Of a stretch of DNA of 56,309 bases, positions 18,839 through 27,501 are shown piece after piece. The notes under the pieces were generated by a model. The model made no database searches, was not told where the DNA came from, and worked only from the letters and a program-made list of their open reading frames with translations. The position numbers were made by a program, and so were the translations under genes. Source of the DNA: an uncultured Pseudomonadota bacterium (GTDB lineage: Bacteria; Pseudomonadota; Alphaproteobacteria; RF32; CAG-239); assembly GCA_902763905.1 (NCBI GenBank), contig CACWUA010000014.1, positions 1 to 56,309 of the forward strand, read 5' to 3'. Numbering within the stretch: position 1 is the stretch's first letter; each line of letters begins with the position of its first letter.

Positions 18839-19111
18839 TCAACTCTATTTTCTGGTATACAGTTCACAAAAACAGTGGATATCTATTTGAGAATTTGGTA
18901 ACAGCTTAAACTAATGGTACCATACACAAACATAACCGCTGCCTTTTCAACGGGGTCTAAATTAATAATATAAATCATAATTAAATCTATATTTATTTTT
19001 TAGTTTTTGTCAATATCTATTTTCGGAAATCGTTATTTTTTTTGCTTGCATTCCTTATTTTTTGTTTTATTCTGATTAGCAGCTGAATTTTGATAATATA
19101 AGGAAGATAAA

Positions 19112-20548
19112 ATGAAAACCAGAACCAGATTTGCGCCGAGCCCGACCGGATATATGCATATCGGTAATTTGCGCACAGCGCTTTATGAGTACTTAATCGC
19201 CAAGTCTGACGGCGGCGATTTTATTTTGCGTATTGAAGATACTGATCAAAAACGTTACGTTGAAGGTGCAACCGATATTATTTACAAAACATTGAAACGT
19301 GTCGGTATGAATTGGGATGAAGGGCCGGATATCGGCGGAAATTACGGACCTTATGTACAATCTGAACGCAAACCGTTATATGCCGAATATGCTCATAAAT
19401 TAGTTGAACTTGGTGGTGCATATTATTGTTTTTGCGCTCAAAAAGAAGAAGATAAAGAGGCTGATGAAGATACTCCGGAAGCTCATATTAAGCTAAAAGA
19501 TCCTTGTAAACATATACCTTTGGATGAAGCTAAAGCACGTATATCAGCCGGAGAGCCGTTTGTGGTGCGCCAAAATATCAATAAAAAAGGTACATCGATA
19601 TTTCATGATGTAGTATATGGTGATATTGAAATTGATTATGATGAGTTGGATGAAGGAGTGTTACTTAAAAGCGATGGTTTACCTACCTATAACTTTGCCA
19701 ATGTAATCGATGATCATTTGATGCAGATAACTCATGTGGTGCGCGGCAATGAATATATTTCATCAACGCCGAAATATAATTTGATTTATGAGGCTTTTGG
19801 CTGGACACCGCCGGTATATGTTCATGTTCCTCCGGTAATGAAAGATGCTCAGCATAAACTAAGTAAGCGTAATGGTGATGCGTCATTTCAGGATTTAGTA
19901 GCCAAAGGTTATCTGCCGGAAGCGATTCTGAATTATATTGCCCTACTCGGCTGGAATCCAGGGGATGAAAGGGAAATATTTTCACTTCAGGAACTTGAAA
20001 AGTGTTTTTCAAGTGACAGGTTAAATAAATCTCCGGCTATTTTCGATATTACCAAACTGACTTGGATGAACGGATGTTACATCCGTAATTTGTCTGCCGA
20101 AGAATTTCATAAATTAGCAATGTCGTATTATACTGATTTGCCGCAATCAATCGATTTTACGGCATTGAGTGCAGTATTGCAGCCGCGAATCGAAACTTTG
20201 GCGCAAATTTCCGAGGAAACGGCATTTTTAGCGGAAGTTCCGGAATATACAAACGAGCTTTATTTAAATAAAAAAATGAAAACGGATACGGATATCGCAT
20301 TAAAAGCTCTGCAGTTGGTTTTGCCGATACTGGAAAATACCGAGGTATGGACCAATGAAAATCTTTTTGAAACCTTAAAAAGCGTGGCAATGGACAACGT
20401 GATGAAAAACGGTCAAATCCTCTACCCCGTTCGCATTGCTCTTTCAGGAAAAGAAACAACTCCGGGAGGAGCAACTGAACTGGCTTGTGTGCTGGGTAAG
20501 GCAGAAACGCTGAAACGCGTTCGTAAAGCTATTGAAAAACTTTCGTAA
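19112..20548 (+). CDS. gltX: Glutamyl-tRNA synthetase
   Basis: Charges tRNA(Glu), and in organisms with GatCAB usually also tRNA(Gln) with glutamate. The 478 residues are full length for class I GltX. The HIGH motif appears as HIGN at residues 16–19 (SPTGYMHIGNLRTALYEY), and the KMSKS loop as KLSKR at 249–253. The C-terminal helical anticodon-binding domain is present and ends GKAETLKRVRKAIEKLS. The discriminating or non-discriminating nature cannot be told by eye, but gatCAB in the same window argues for the latter. The EF-hand gene starts 16 nt downstream. Confidence 0.96.
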   Translation: MKTRTRFAPSPTGYMHIGNLRTALYEYLIAKSDGGDFILRIEDTDQKRYVEGATDIIYKTLKRVGMNWDEGPDIGGNYGPYVQSERKPLYAEYAHKLVELGGAYYCFCAQKEEDKEADEDTPEAHIKLKDPCKHIPLDEAKARISAGEPFVVRQNINKKGTSIFHDVVYGDIEIDYDELDEGVLLKSDGLPTYNFANVIDDHLMQITHVVRGNEYISSTPKYNLIYEAFGWTPPVYVHVPPVMKDAQHKLSKRNGDASFQDLVAKGYLPEAILNYIALLGWNPGDEREIFSLQELEKCFSSDRLNKSPAIFDITKLTWMNGCYIRNLSAEEFHKLAMSYYTDLPQSIDFTALSAVLQPRIETLAQISEETAFLAEVPEYTNELYLNKKMKTDTDIALKALQLVLPILENTEVWTNENLFETLKSVAMDNVMKNGQILYPVRIALSGKETTPGGATELACVLGKAETLKRVRKAIEKLS

Positions 20549-20564
20549 GTATAAGGAGTTGAAT

Positions 20565-21047
20565 ATGAAATATTTTACTATAATTGCGGTATCTGTTTTG
20601 TTGACAACAACAGTTAATGCTCAGGGCTTGGATGGTGAATTCGAGCGTATGGATATTGACGACGACGGTTATATTTCGGCTGAAGAGATTTCTGTTGTTC
20701 AAGATCAGACTATGACACAGCAAAACAAAGAAACGTTTACACTGTTGGATAAGGACGGAAACGGTTCCATAAATAAGCAAGAATATACCGAGTTTTATTC
20801 ATCTTTGGCGGCTGCTCAAGGAGGAGATAAGCCTGATTTGAATAAAAACTTTTCGGCTTTGGATACAAATCATGACAGTAAGATCAGTGCCAAAGAATTG
20901 GAAAATTTTCGTTCTGAGACCAAAGAAACACACAATCAGATGGTTATCGAAGCTCTTGATGCCGATAAAGACGGCAGAATTTCTCGAGAAGAATATGATG
21001 ATTTTGTAAAGTCAATGTCTGAAATGTTCGGCGCAGTTCAGTTTTAA
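20565..21047 (+). CDS. Secreted four-EF-hand (calmodulin-like) protein
   Basis: A 160-residue protein with an N-terminal signal peptide (MKYFTIIAVSVLLTTTVNAQ) and four canonical 12-residue calcium loops: DIDDDGYISAEE, DKDGNGSINKQE, DTNHDSKISAKE (Gly-6 replaced by Ser) and DADKDGRISREE. The loops come in two pairs, as in calmodulin, so it probably binds calcium in the periplasm or outside the cell. The partner and purpose are unknown. ATG at 20565 follows AAGGAGTTGAAT; in-frame codons upstream belong to gltX overlap and are not used. It lies between gltX and sdaA, same strand, so it is likely in one transcript. Confidence 0.88.
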   Translation: MKYFTIIAVSVLLTTTVNAQGLDGEFERMDIDDDGYISAEEISVVQDQTMTQQNKETFTLLDKDGNGSINKQEYTEFYSSLAAAQGGDKPDLNKNFSALDTNHDSKISAKELENFRSETKETHNQMVIEALDADKDGRISREEYDDFVKSMSEMFGAVQF

Positions 21048-21058
21048 GCGACTAAGTG

Positions 21059-22444
21059 ATGTATTACAGTCTGTTTGAGATATTTTCTATCGGTATCGGT
21101 CCATCCAGCTCGCATACGGTGGGGCCGATGCGAGCGGCCAAGCGTTTTGTGGATAATTTGGCGGTGCAAGATAAATTAAAACGTGCGGTTCGTGTGCAAA
21201 CGCGTTTGTACGGTTCGTTGGCTTTAACCGGCATCGGACACGGTACATTGAATGCCGTTACTTATGGTTTGATGGGCTTAAATGCCGAAGATATTAATCC
21301 GCAAATCGAATATATTGCGGCAATTAAAGCGGAGCAAAAGTTAAATCTCGGCGGACAGAAGGTAATAGATTATAATTTTGATAAAGATATAATTTTAGAA
21401 AAGAAAATTTGTTTGACCGAGCATTCAAACGGTATGACTTTTACGGCATTTGACAATAATGATGGTGTATTATTGGAAGAGACCTATTTTTCAGTTGGCG
21501 GCGGAACAATTGTCAGACGTGATGAAGTAACCCAGAGAATCGATCGTAAACCGTATGATGTTCCTTATAGTTTTGATAATTGTGCCGAATTGATGCAAAT
21601 TTGCAAACAGAATAAACTGACAATCGCCGAATTGGTTTTGCAAAACGAAAAGAAAATTTGGGGAAAACAATTTTCCGTATCTAAGCAAATATTGAAATTA
21701 GCTCAAATCATGCAAGAAAATATTGATATAGGTATGCAAAAAGACGGGTATCTGCCTGGAGGTTTAAAAGTCAAACGCCATGCCAAAGAAATGTATGAGC
21801 GATTGCAGCGTAATTTTAACAGCAATAATACTGATTCACTCACGGCAATTGATTGGATAAATATTTGGGCGTTTGCAGTGGCAGAAGAAAATGCCAGTGG
21901 TGGCCGGATGGTTACAGCACCTACTATGGGTTCAGCCGGTTTGATTCCGGCAGTGATGCGATATATGGAACGTTATGGCAAATTCCGTAATGAAACCGAA
22001 AAGAAAAATGCGTCCATAACGTTTTTGGCTACTGCATCGGCAATTTGCAGCCTATATCGCAGTAACGCCTCTATTTCAGGGGCTGAAGTCGGGTGTCAGG
22101 GAGAAGTAGGAGTGGCTTGTTCTATGGCTGCCGGCGGCTTAGCTGCAGCATTCGGAGGAAATAATGCCCAAATAGAAAATGCGGCAGAAATAGCCATGGA
22201 GCATAATTTAGGGTTGACTTGTGATCCTATTGACGGATTGGTGCAAGTACCGTGTATTGAGCGTAATGCAATGGGTGCAATCAAAGCGGTTAATGCGGCG
22301 CGGTTGGCGTTGCAGCGTACCGGTACGCACATAGTAAGTCTCGACAGTATTATAAAGACAATGTATGAAACAGGATTAAGTTTGAATCAGGATTATAAAG
22401 AGACTTCTTTGGCCGGTATAGCCAAAAATGCCATGAACTGTTAA
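21059..22444 (+). CDS. sdaA: L-serine dehydratase (iron-sulfur dependent)
   Basis: Deaminates L-serine to pyruvate using a [4Fe-4S] cluster. The 461–462 residues match the single-chain SdaA. The N-terminal beta domain starts SLFEIFSIGIGPSSSHTVGP, and the alpha domain contains SGAEVGCQGEVGVACSMAAG and CDPIDGLVQVPCIERN, which include the cluster cysteines. The C-terminal MYETGLSLNQDYKETS is conserved. A GTG at 21056 directly precedes the ATG at 21059; the ATG is preferred, and the ribosome binding site is weak for both (AAGCGACTAA). Serine use as a carbon source suits a fermentative or gut lifestyle (inference). Confidence 0.95.
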   Translation: MYYSLFEIFSIGIGPSSSHTVGPMRAAKRFVDNLAVQDKLKRAVRVQTRLYGSLALTGIGHGTLNAVTYGLMGLNAEDINPQIEYIAAIKAEQKLNLGGQKVIDYNFDKDIILEKKICLTEHSNGMTFTAFDNNDGVLLEETYFSVGGGTIVRRDEVTQRIDRKPYDVPYSFDNCAELMQICKQNKLTIAELVLQNEKKIWGKQFSVSKQILKLAQIMQENIDIGMQKDGYLPGGLKVKRHAKEMYERLQRNFNSNNTDSLTAIDWINIWAFAVAEENASGGRMVTAPTMGSAGLIPAVMRYMERYGKFRNETEKKNASITFLATASAICSLYRSNASISGAEVGCQGEVGVACSMAAGGLAAAFGGNNAQIENAAEIAMEHNLGLTCDPIDGLVQVPCIERNAMGAIKAVNAARLALQRTGTHIVSLDSIIKTMYETGLSLNQDYKETSLAGIAKNAMNC

Positions 22445-22455
22445 AGGAATAATTG

Positions 22456-22965
22456 ATGAAAAAACTATGTCTGTCGGTATTGTTTTGCATTTTATCCGCA
22501 GGCTTTTCATCTGTTGCAATTGCCGCAGATGATGTTGGAATCACAAGTGTTTTGGTAAGAAAAAGCGCACGTAAAATGTATTTAATGAACGGAGATGATA
22601 TTGTGCGTGAATATACCATACGTTTAGGAGGCAATCCGGTAGGAACTAAAATCAAAGAAGGTGACAATCGTACACCGGAAGGAGATTATGTTATTGTTTC
22701 ACATAATCCGCAAAGCGCATATCATCTTTCTCTTAAAATTTCTTATCCTACCTCGGAACAAATTAAAAAGGCGGCAAAAAACCACTACTCTGCCGGCGGT
22801 GATATTATGATCCATGGTTATCCCAATAAATCTCCGACAAAAATATTTAAATGGATTCATAAATTTATAGATTGGACAGCAGGATGCATTGCCGTAACCA
22901 ATGATGAAATCGAAGAAATTTATGTGCTTGTACCGGATAATACACCTATTAAAATAGAACCTTAA
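22456..22965 (+). CDS. L,D-transpeptidase (YkuD domain), exported
   Basis: A 169-residue protein with a signal peptide ending near AAIA-A (residues 1–24) and a YkuD domain. The catalytic motif is present as H120 in MIHGYP and C144 in WTAGCIAVTNDEI (family pattern HxGx…S(H)GC), with Thr-Ala replacing the more usual Ser-His before Gly-Cys. Enzymes of this family form 3-3 crosslinks in peptidoglycan or attach proteins to it, acting on the periplasmic face. Small size means the catalytic domain only, without a LysM or other anchor. It follows sdaA after 11 nt with an AAAGGAAT site and may share its transcript. Confidence 0.9.
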   Translation: MKKLCLSVLFCILSAGFSSVAIAADDVGITSVLVRKSARKMYLMNGDDIVREYTIRLGGNPVGTKIKEGDNRTPEGDYVIVSHNPQSAYHLSLKISYPTSEQIKKAAKNHYSAGGDIMIHGYPNKSPTKIFKWIHKFIDWTAGCIAVTNDEIEEIYVLVPDNTPIKIEP

Positions 22966-22982
22966 TTTTTCTAAAAAATATA

Positions 22983-23010
22983 TTGACAAATTTTTTAAAA
23001 CAGCTATAAT
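22983..23010 (+). promoter_or_regulatory. Near-consensus sigma-70 promoter with a long leader
   Basis: TTGACA (22983–22988) and TATAAT (23005–23010), both perfect hexamers, are separated by 16 nt. The predicted start near 23017 leaves a leader of about 185 nt before the GTG of the next gene at 23202. The leader holds a CCTTAT/ATAAGG hairpin near 23125–23141 and GTGTC/GACAC complementarity (about 23055–23092), but no convincing terminator. This is one of the best promoter matches in the window and drives a gene of unknown function. Confidence 0.75.
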
Positions 23011-23201
23011 GGCACTACTAAGCATATAAATTACGCATAATTATCTATCGTGTTGTGTCTAAATGTGTTGCTTGATAAAAGTTGGGACACTGATATCTAA
23101 ATATAGAATTTGTTCGGTTTTACCCTTATGACTGATAAGGCACGGTTTTTAACGCACTGAATTTTGATATGGCACGATAACAAACAGAAAGGAAGAATAA
23201 A

Positions 23202-24581
23202 GTGAGATATATTACCGGTGAAAAATTGAATGGGGATATGCATGAATATCGCCGTTTTAAGAATAAAAAATTTTCTCAATCCCAATATTATAAAAGCGAA
23301 GAAGTCGCAGAACGTGCAGAAGCTTTATTGAAAGGGTATGAAACCGGCGCTTTGGATGTGCGGGCAAAAGATCAAAAAATCATGGCTCAGTATATTGATA
23401 CGTTTGCCAATGAAAAACGTGAGATTTTGTTAGGTAAACTGCAAAAAAATGCGATTTTTGATGTTGAAAAATACTTAAAAGACAGTAAACGTACATACTG
23501 GCAGAAACTGTTTAATATCGATCCGGATAAACCGATAGAGCTTTCGGGCAGAGCTATGGAAAATAGGGTTAAACAATATAATATGGTTTGCCAGCAATTG
23601 TCTCATGGTTGGTTCCATAAAGAAAAAGTCTATAAAAAACAATATTTACTTGAACATGAAGCAGACAGCTATGCCAATGCCTTTATTGCCAATCGAGTGA
23701 ATGTTGCTTGTGATGATGTGCCGGCGCTTAGAAAATATTTTATGACTTTTATAAATCAGAACAATCAAAACAATATTTCTAAAGCAATTTCAAAACTGGA
23801 TAATTCTCCGGCAGATGCTTTTGCCGAAAAGCGCACTTCCCTTTGGCAAAAGATGTGGACTGCAGTTAAATCTAAATGGAACGGTATGAAAAAAAATGCA
23901 CAAGAACAGGCTCCTCGTGCCAAAATTGTGATGATGGAAAATAAGAAATACATTAAGACTGCGGCTTTTACCGGATTACTCACTCTTGCCGGTATCGGAT
24001 TTCTAAAATCTGATACTATGGCAAAAACTCCAAATATGAGTAAGATTAAGTCTAATACAGAAATTAAAACGAATAAAAACTTTGTATTTAATAAATCAGA
24101 ATCTAAAATCAATACCGATGCGTTTGCTGTAAAAACTCCGGAATTAACGCATGAACAGAAGATTTGGAAGAATTTTTATGATACCAAAAATGAAATTCAC
24201 GGTGCGGCATTGAATATTGATGTTGACGGACTTTATAAACAAATTGAAAGTCAGAAAAAAGCCGGTGTTTTTACTGTGTCGGAAAATATCAGCAACGAAC
24301 GCATTGCATACACTCACCTGATGTACATGCAGTACGGTTTACAATCTCCGATAGATGTTGCACTTAACAGTAAGCAAAAAATTTCCGAATCGCAACAAAA
24401 AGCTATTGAAGAGGCTATCAATATTGCCGGAGAAGATGGTGTCGGTATCAGAACATTATCTGTGGCTATAACTAAACGAATGGGGCGTAAAATTGGCAAA
24501 AACAGTGCTTATGACCGCGCTTCATATGATTTACAACAAAAGTTTATTGCTAGTCGCAATGCTGTAAATAATTTACGCTGA
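23202..24581 (+). CDS. Unknown 459-residue basic protein with one central membrane segment
   Basis: I do not recognise this protein. It starts with GTG after AAAGGAAGAATAAA. The first 240 residues are charged and helical (EEVAERAEALLKGYE, KEKVYKKQYLLEHEADSYAN), with a histidine-acid segment LLEHEADSYANAF that resembles the third-ligand part of some metallopeptidases but lacks a preceding HExxH. A single hydrophobic stretch (KTAAFTGLLTLAGIGFL, about residues 250–268) follows a Lys-rich patch, and the rest is again hydrophilic. No signal peptide. It has the same style as the 1268-residue protein at 52490: cytoplasmic start, internal membrane segment, long polar tail. A secreted effector or cell-surface protein is possible but unproven. 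Confidence 0.6.
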   Translation: MRYITGEKLNGDMHEYRRFKNKKFSQSQYYKSEEVAERAEALLKGYETGALDVRAKDQKIMAQYIDTFANEKREILLGKLQKNAIFDVEKYLKDSKRTYWQKLFNIDPDKPIELSGRAMENRVKQYNMVCQQLSHGWFHKEKVYKKQYLLEHEADSYANAFIANRVNVACDDVPALRKYFMTFINQNNQNNISKAISKLDNSPADAFAEKRTSLWQKMWTAVKSKWNGMKKNAQEQAPRAKIVMMENKKYIKTAAFTGLLTLAGIGFLKSDTMAKTPNMSKIKSNTEIKTNKNFVFNKSESKINTDAFAVKTPELTHEQKIWKNFYDTKNEIHGAALNIDVDGLYKQIESQKKAGVFTVSENISNERIAYTHLMYMQYGLQSPIDVALNSKQKISESQQKAIEEAINIAGEDGVGIRTLSVAITKRMGRKIGKNSAYDRASYDLQQKFIASRNAVNNLR

Positions 24582-24612
24582 TATCCGTCTTTATACAGAT
24601 ATTGCAATATTG

Positions 24613-24637
24613 GAGAGCCGGTTAAATACCGGCTCTC
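24613..24637 (+). terminator. Hairpin terminator after the 459-residue protein gene
   Basis: A 10-bp perfect stem GAGAGCCGGT/ACCGGCTCTC with a 5-nt loop (TAAAT) begins about 30 nt after the stop codon. It is followed by TAAAAG rather than a T-run, so Rho-independent strength is uncertain. Confidence 0.6.
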
Positions 24638-24737
24638 TAAAAGTATTGAATATTTATATAAATTTAATACTTTACAAGTTATACAGGTATATGTAATATT
24701 GAGGTAATGAGGTGTAATGTTTATAAGGAATTAGCTG

Positions 24738-25338
24738 ATGAGGAATTTTGCTCAATCCGGTCGTTCAATGATTGAAATGCTTGGTGTTCTGGCTATTATC
24801 GGGGTTTTATCAGTAGGAGGTATCGCCGGTTATTCAAAGGCTATGCAAAAATATAGAACAAACCGAGCAGTTGATTTGATTACACAAACCGTAACACGGA
24901 TGCATGTAGCTTTTATCGGGCAAAAGAATTACAATAGTTTGGGTGCAACATTAGATGAAACAAATGAGGTTTTGATCAGTGCTAACGTTGTTCCTGCAGA
25001 TTATTTAATTCACAACAAAGAAGGTGAAATTATTAAGCCATATCGTTTTCGCAATCCTTTTAAGGGAAGACTCGAAATGCGTGTGGGGGATAAAATAAGA
25101 GAAGCCGATAGGAATGCTTTTATTATCCGTTATGAGAACCAACGGATTGGGATTTATTGCCTTGGCGATTAATGAACCGTTACCGGCAGATATACATTTG
25201 GAAAATTGTATTTCTTCAAAACCGATACAAATGGGACATGCTATTCACTGTGCAAAAGATAAAACCATGCTGATTGAGGTTGCGGCACGTGCGTGCTCCG
25301 ATGTTAAAGATAATTCTATCGAACTTATGTTTTATTAG
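24738..25338 (+). pseudogene. Type IV pilin/pseudopilin-like protein, split by a frameshift
   Basis: The first frame (24738–25172) begins with a short leader and a prepilin-type helix: SGRSMIEMLGVLAIIGVL, where the Glu at mature position 5 is present, then a YRTNRAVDLITQTV stalk. The frame ends with an unrelated tail at 25170–25172. The +1 frame carries NGLGFIALAINEPLPADI and a Cys-containing C-terminal part to 25338, which looks like the true continuation of the globular domain. One extra base near 25139–25141 (GAGAACCAACGG) would explain the switch; together the pieces give about 200 residues, a normal pilin length. No slippery heptamer is obvious, so this is read as a pseudogene or sequence error. 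Its role would be in a pilus or secretion fibre. Confidence 0.7.
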
Positions 25339-25449
25339 ACCTTAAAAAATAAGGTGTTTAATTTATTAACCTCAAGGATTAAATTTGTTGCTTTTTTGAT
25401 TAATAATGTTAGAGTGTTGCTACAAGATAATTAATCAATTGGAGAGGCA

Positions 25450-26404
25450 ATGCCGCAAATACAGCAAAAAGTACCTTTTGTCTCGGTTATTATACCGATA
25501 TATAATGTCGAAAAATTTTTACGGCAGAGTCTTGACTGTGTCATCTCTCAAACATTGAATGATATTGAAATTATATGCATTAACGACGGTTCAACAGACG
25601 CTTCTGCGCAGATTGTTGCCGAATATGCAGCCAAAGATTCACGAATTAGGTTTTTTTCTCAAAAAAATGCAGGATACGGAGCTGCGGTAAATCACGGTTT
25701 GGATATGGCTATCGGTAAGTATGTTGCCATTTATAGCTGACAATGCCGATTTAGTCAAGGCGGATTACTTCAAATATTGGAGCAACGGAAATGATAAATA
25801 TGAAACAATAGCTAAAAAAGAGGCTTATAATAAAGTATTTACACCTTCTCCGGAAGTATATCTGAGTAATATATGGGGATCGATTTGGTCGGCTATTTAT
25901 CTTAATCAAATGATAAAGGATAATCATATCCGTTTATCAGAAACATCCGGTGCTTCTTTTCAAGATACCGGTTTTATTTTTAAAACAAATATATGTGCCA
26001 AACGTGTAATTTTGTTGGATAAAGCTTTTTTACATTATCGGCAGGATAATAAATCAAGTTCAATCAACAGTAAAAATAAAATATTTTGCGTATGTGATGA
26101 ATATGATGATATTGATGAATTTATCCGTAAATATAATTTGCGGCAATGGCAAAATTTAGCCAATCGCAAACGCTGTGAAGCTTATTTTTGGAATTTGGAG
26201 CGGTTATCTCCGGAAAATCGGCAAATTTTTATCGATCGGGTTAAGCCGTTTCTGTTGCAGGTAAAAGAGATGACTGCAAATGGAGAATTTTCTCTTTCGG
26301 CGAAAAAATATAAAAAATTGGAATTATTGAGAAAGTCAGAGAAAAAGTTTTTGAGATATTATAAAATCAGGGATTTTTTACACAAATTAAGGAGCATAAT
26401 ATGA
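25450..26404 (+). pseudogene. Family 2 glycosyltransferase, broken by an internal deletion
   Basis: The frame from 25450 has the GT-A start: FVSVIIPIYNVEKFLRQSL, IEIICINDGSTDAS and NAGYGAAVNHGLDMAIGKYV, and stops at 25738–25740. A second frame (from about 25730) continues NADLVKADYFKYW to the end of a typical capsular glycosyltransferase. The intact paralogue at 27501 has GIVEPDDWIEPDMYETLYKH between the equivalent points; here that segment of roughly 16–18 residues, with the EPDD metal/nucleotide-binding motif, is lost and the frame is shifted. The enzyme should be dead. It is the first gene of the surface-polysaccharide cluster; the remnant still overlaps glf by ATGA. Confidence 0.85.
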
Positions 26405-27501
26405 AAAACTTAGTTGTCGGCGCCGGCTTTTCCGGTGCAACCATTGCCCGCAAAATTGCGGAAGAATTAAACCAAAAGGTAACGGTAATCGATACCAAAA
26501 GCCATATTGCCGGAAATGCTTACGATTATCGGGACCACAACGGTATCATGATTCATAAATACGGCTCGCACATTTTTCATACCAACCTAGATAATGTCTG
26601 GGCGTTTATCAGCCGTTTTGCCAGTTTTAATACCTATATGCACCGAGTGGTGGCAGTAATTGACGGCATTGAAACTACCATTCCGTTTAATTTGCGTACG
26701 CTGTATAATGTATTTCCGGAAAGTATGGCTCAGCGTATGGAAGAAAAGCTCTTGCAGCACTTTGAATATAATAAAAAAGTACCGATTTTGGAATTTCAAA
26801 AACAAGATGATGCCGATTTGAAATTTTTGGCACAATACGTTTATGAAAAAATATTTTTGCATTACACCACAAAACAATGGGGCGTATCGCCTAATGAAGT
26901 TGATGGCGCCGTAACCGCCAGAGTTCCGGTTTATATTTCTTGCGATGATCGCTATTTTCAAGACAAATATCAGGGAATTCCGTTTGCCGGCTATGGTAAA
27001 ACCGTGGAAAATATGCTGGATCATCCGAATATTGAGGTACGCTTAAATACTAAGTTCAGCGATTATAAAGAAGATTATGACCGCTTGTTTTATACCGGTC
27101 CGATTGATGAATTTTTTGATTATAAATTCGGCGAATTGCCGTATCGCAGCGTTAATTTTAAGCTTGAGGAATTGGATATGCCGTATTATCAATGCAATTC
27201 GGTGGTTAACTATCCGTGCAACTACGATTTTACGCGTATTCACGAATATAAGCATTATTTGAACGACTTGTGCGAAAAAACGGTTATTGCTAAGGAATAT
27301 TCAGAGTTTTTCGAACGAGGTAAAAACGAGCGCTATTACCCGATTCCGAATGAAGCTAACGCGGCGCTCTATCAGCAATATTTGTCAGAGGCAAAAGCTC
27401 TTAAAAATGTATATTTCTTGGGGCGTCTCGGTGATTATAAATATTATGATATGGATAAAGCGATTGCTCGCGCATTGGAACTTTTTGAGGAGATAAAATA
27501 A
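26401..27501 (+). CDS. glf: UDP-galactopyranose mutase
   Basis: Flavoenzyme that converts UDP-galactopyranose to UDP-galactofuranose in the cytoplasm, supplying Galf for surface glycans. The 366 residues are full length. The N-terminal FAD fold is LVVGAGFSGATIARKIAEE with VTVIDTKSHIAGNAYD; YGSHIFHTN and YTTKQWGVSPNEV are signature segments of bacterial Glf, as is the C-terminal GRLGDYKYYDMDKAI. Its codon choice is slightly more GC-rich than the neighbouring licD region. It overlaps the glycosyltransferase remnant upstream (ATGA) and the intact glycosyltransferase downstream (TAATG). Confidence 0.96.
   Translation: MKNLVVGAGFSGATIARKIAEELNQKVTVIDTKSHIAGNAYDYRDHNGIMIHKYGSHIFHTNLDNVWAFISRFASFNTYMHRVVAVIDGIETTIPFNLRTLYNVFPESMAQRMEEKLLQHFEYNKKVPILEFQKQDDADLKFLAQYVYEKIFLHYTTKQWGVSPNEVDGAVTARVPVYISCDDRYFQDKYQGIPFAGYGKTVENMLDHPNIEVRLNTKFSDYKEDYDRLFYTGPIDEFFDYKFGELPYRSVNFKLEELDMPYYQCNSVVNYPCNYDFTRIHEYKHYLNDLCEKTVIAKEYSEFFERGKNERYYPIPNEANAALYQQYLSEAKALKNVYFLGRLGDYKYYDMDKAIARALELFEEIK

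Larger units (their letters stand above)
18537..18867 (-). mobile_element. IS3-family insertion sequence remnant
   Basis: A decayed IS on the minus strand. The coding remnant (separate entry) is the tail of an IS3-type DDE transposase. GTGAACTGT at 18537–18545 and its inverse ACAGTTCAC at 18859–18867 form a 9-bp inverted repeat, each followed inwards by a related GAAAAT, and could be the element ends; only about 330 nt remain of the usual 1.2–1.5 kb. Most of the element between the transposase tail and the other end has been lost, and a 16-bp hairpin (18792–18838) now occupies that side. The ends are inferred; the transposase tail is directly visible. Confidence 0.6.

Noticed and set aside
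23202-24581. Possible metallopeptidase because of LLEHEADSYANAF
   Set aside because: The upstream HExxH motif is missing, so the resemblance to M48/M56-like third-ligand segments is not sufficient.
24738-25338. Programmed ribosomal frameshift in the pilin-like gene
   Set aside because: No slippery heptamer followed by a stem-loop at the frame change; a simple indel explains it.
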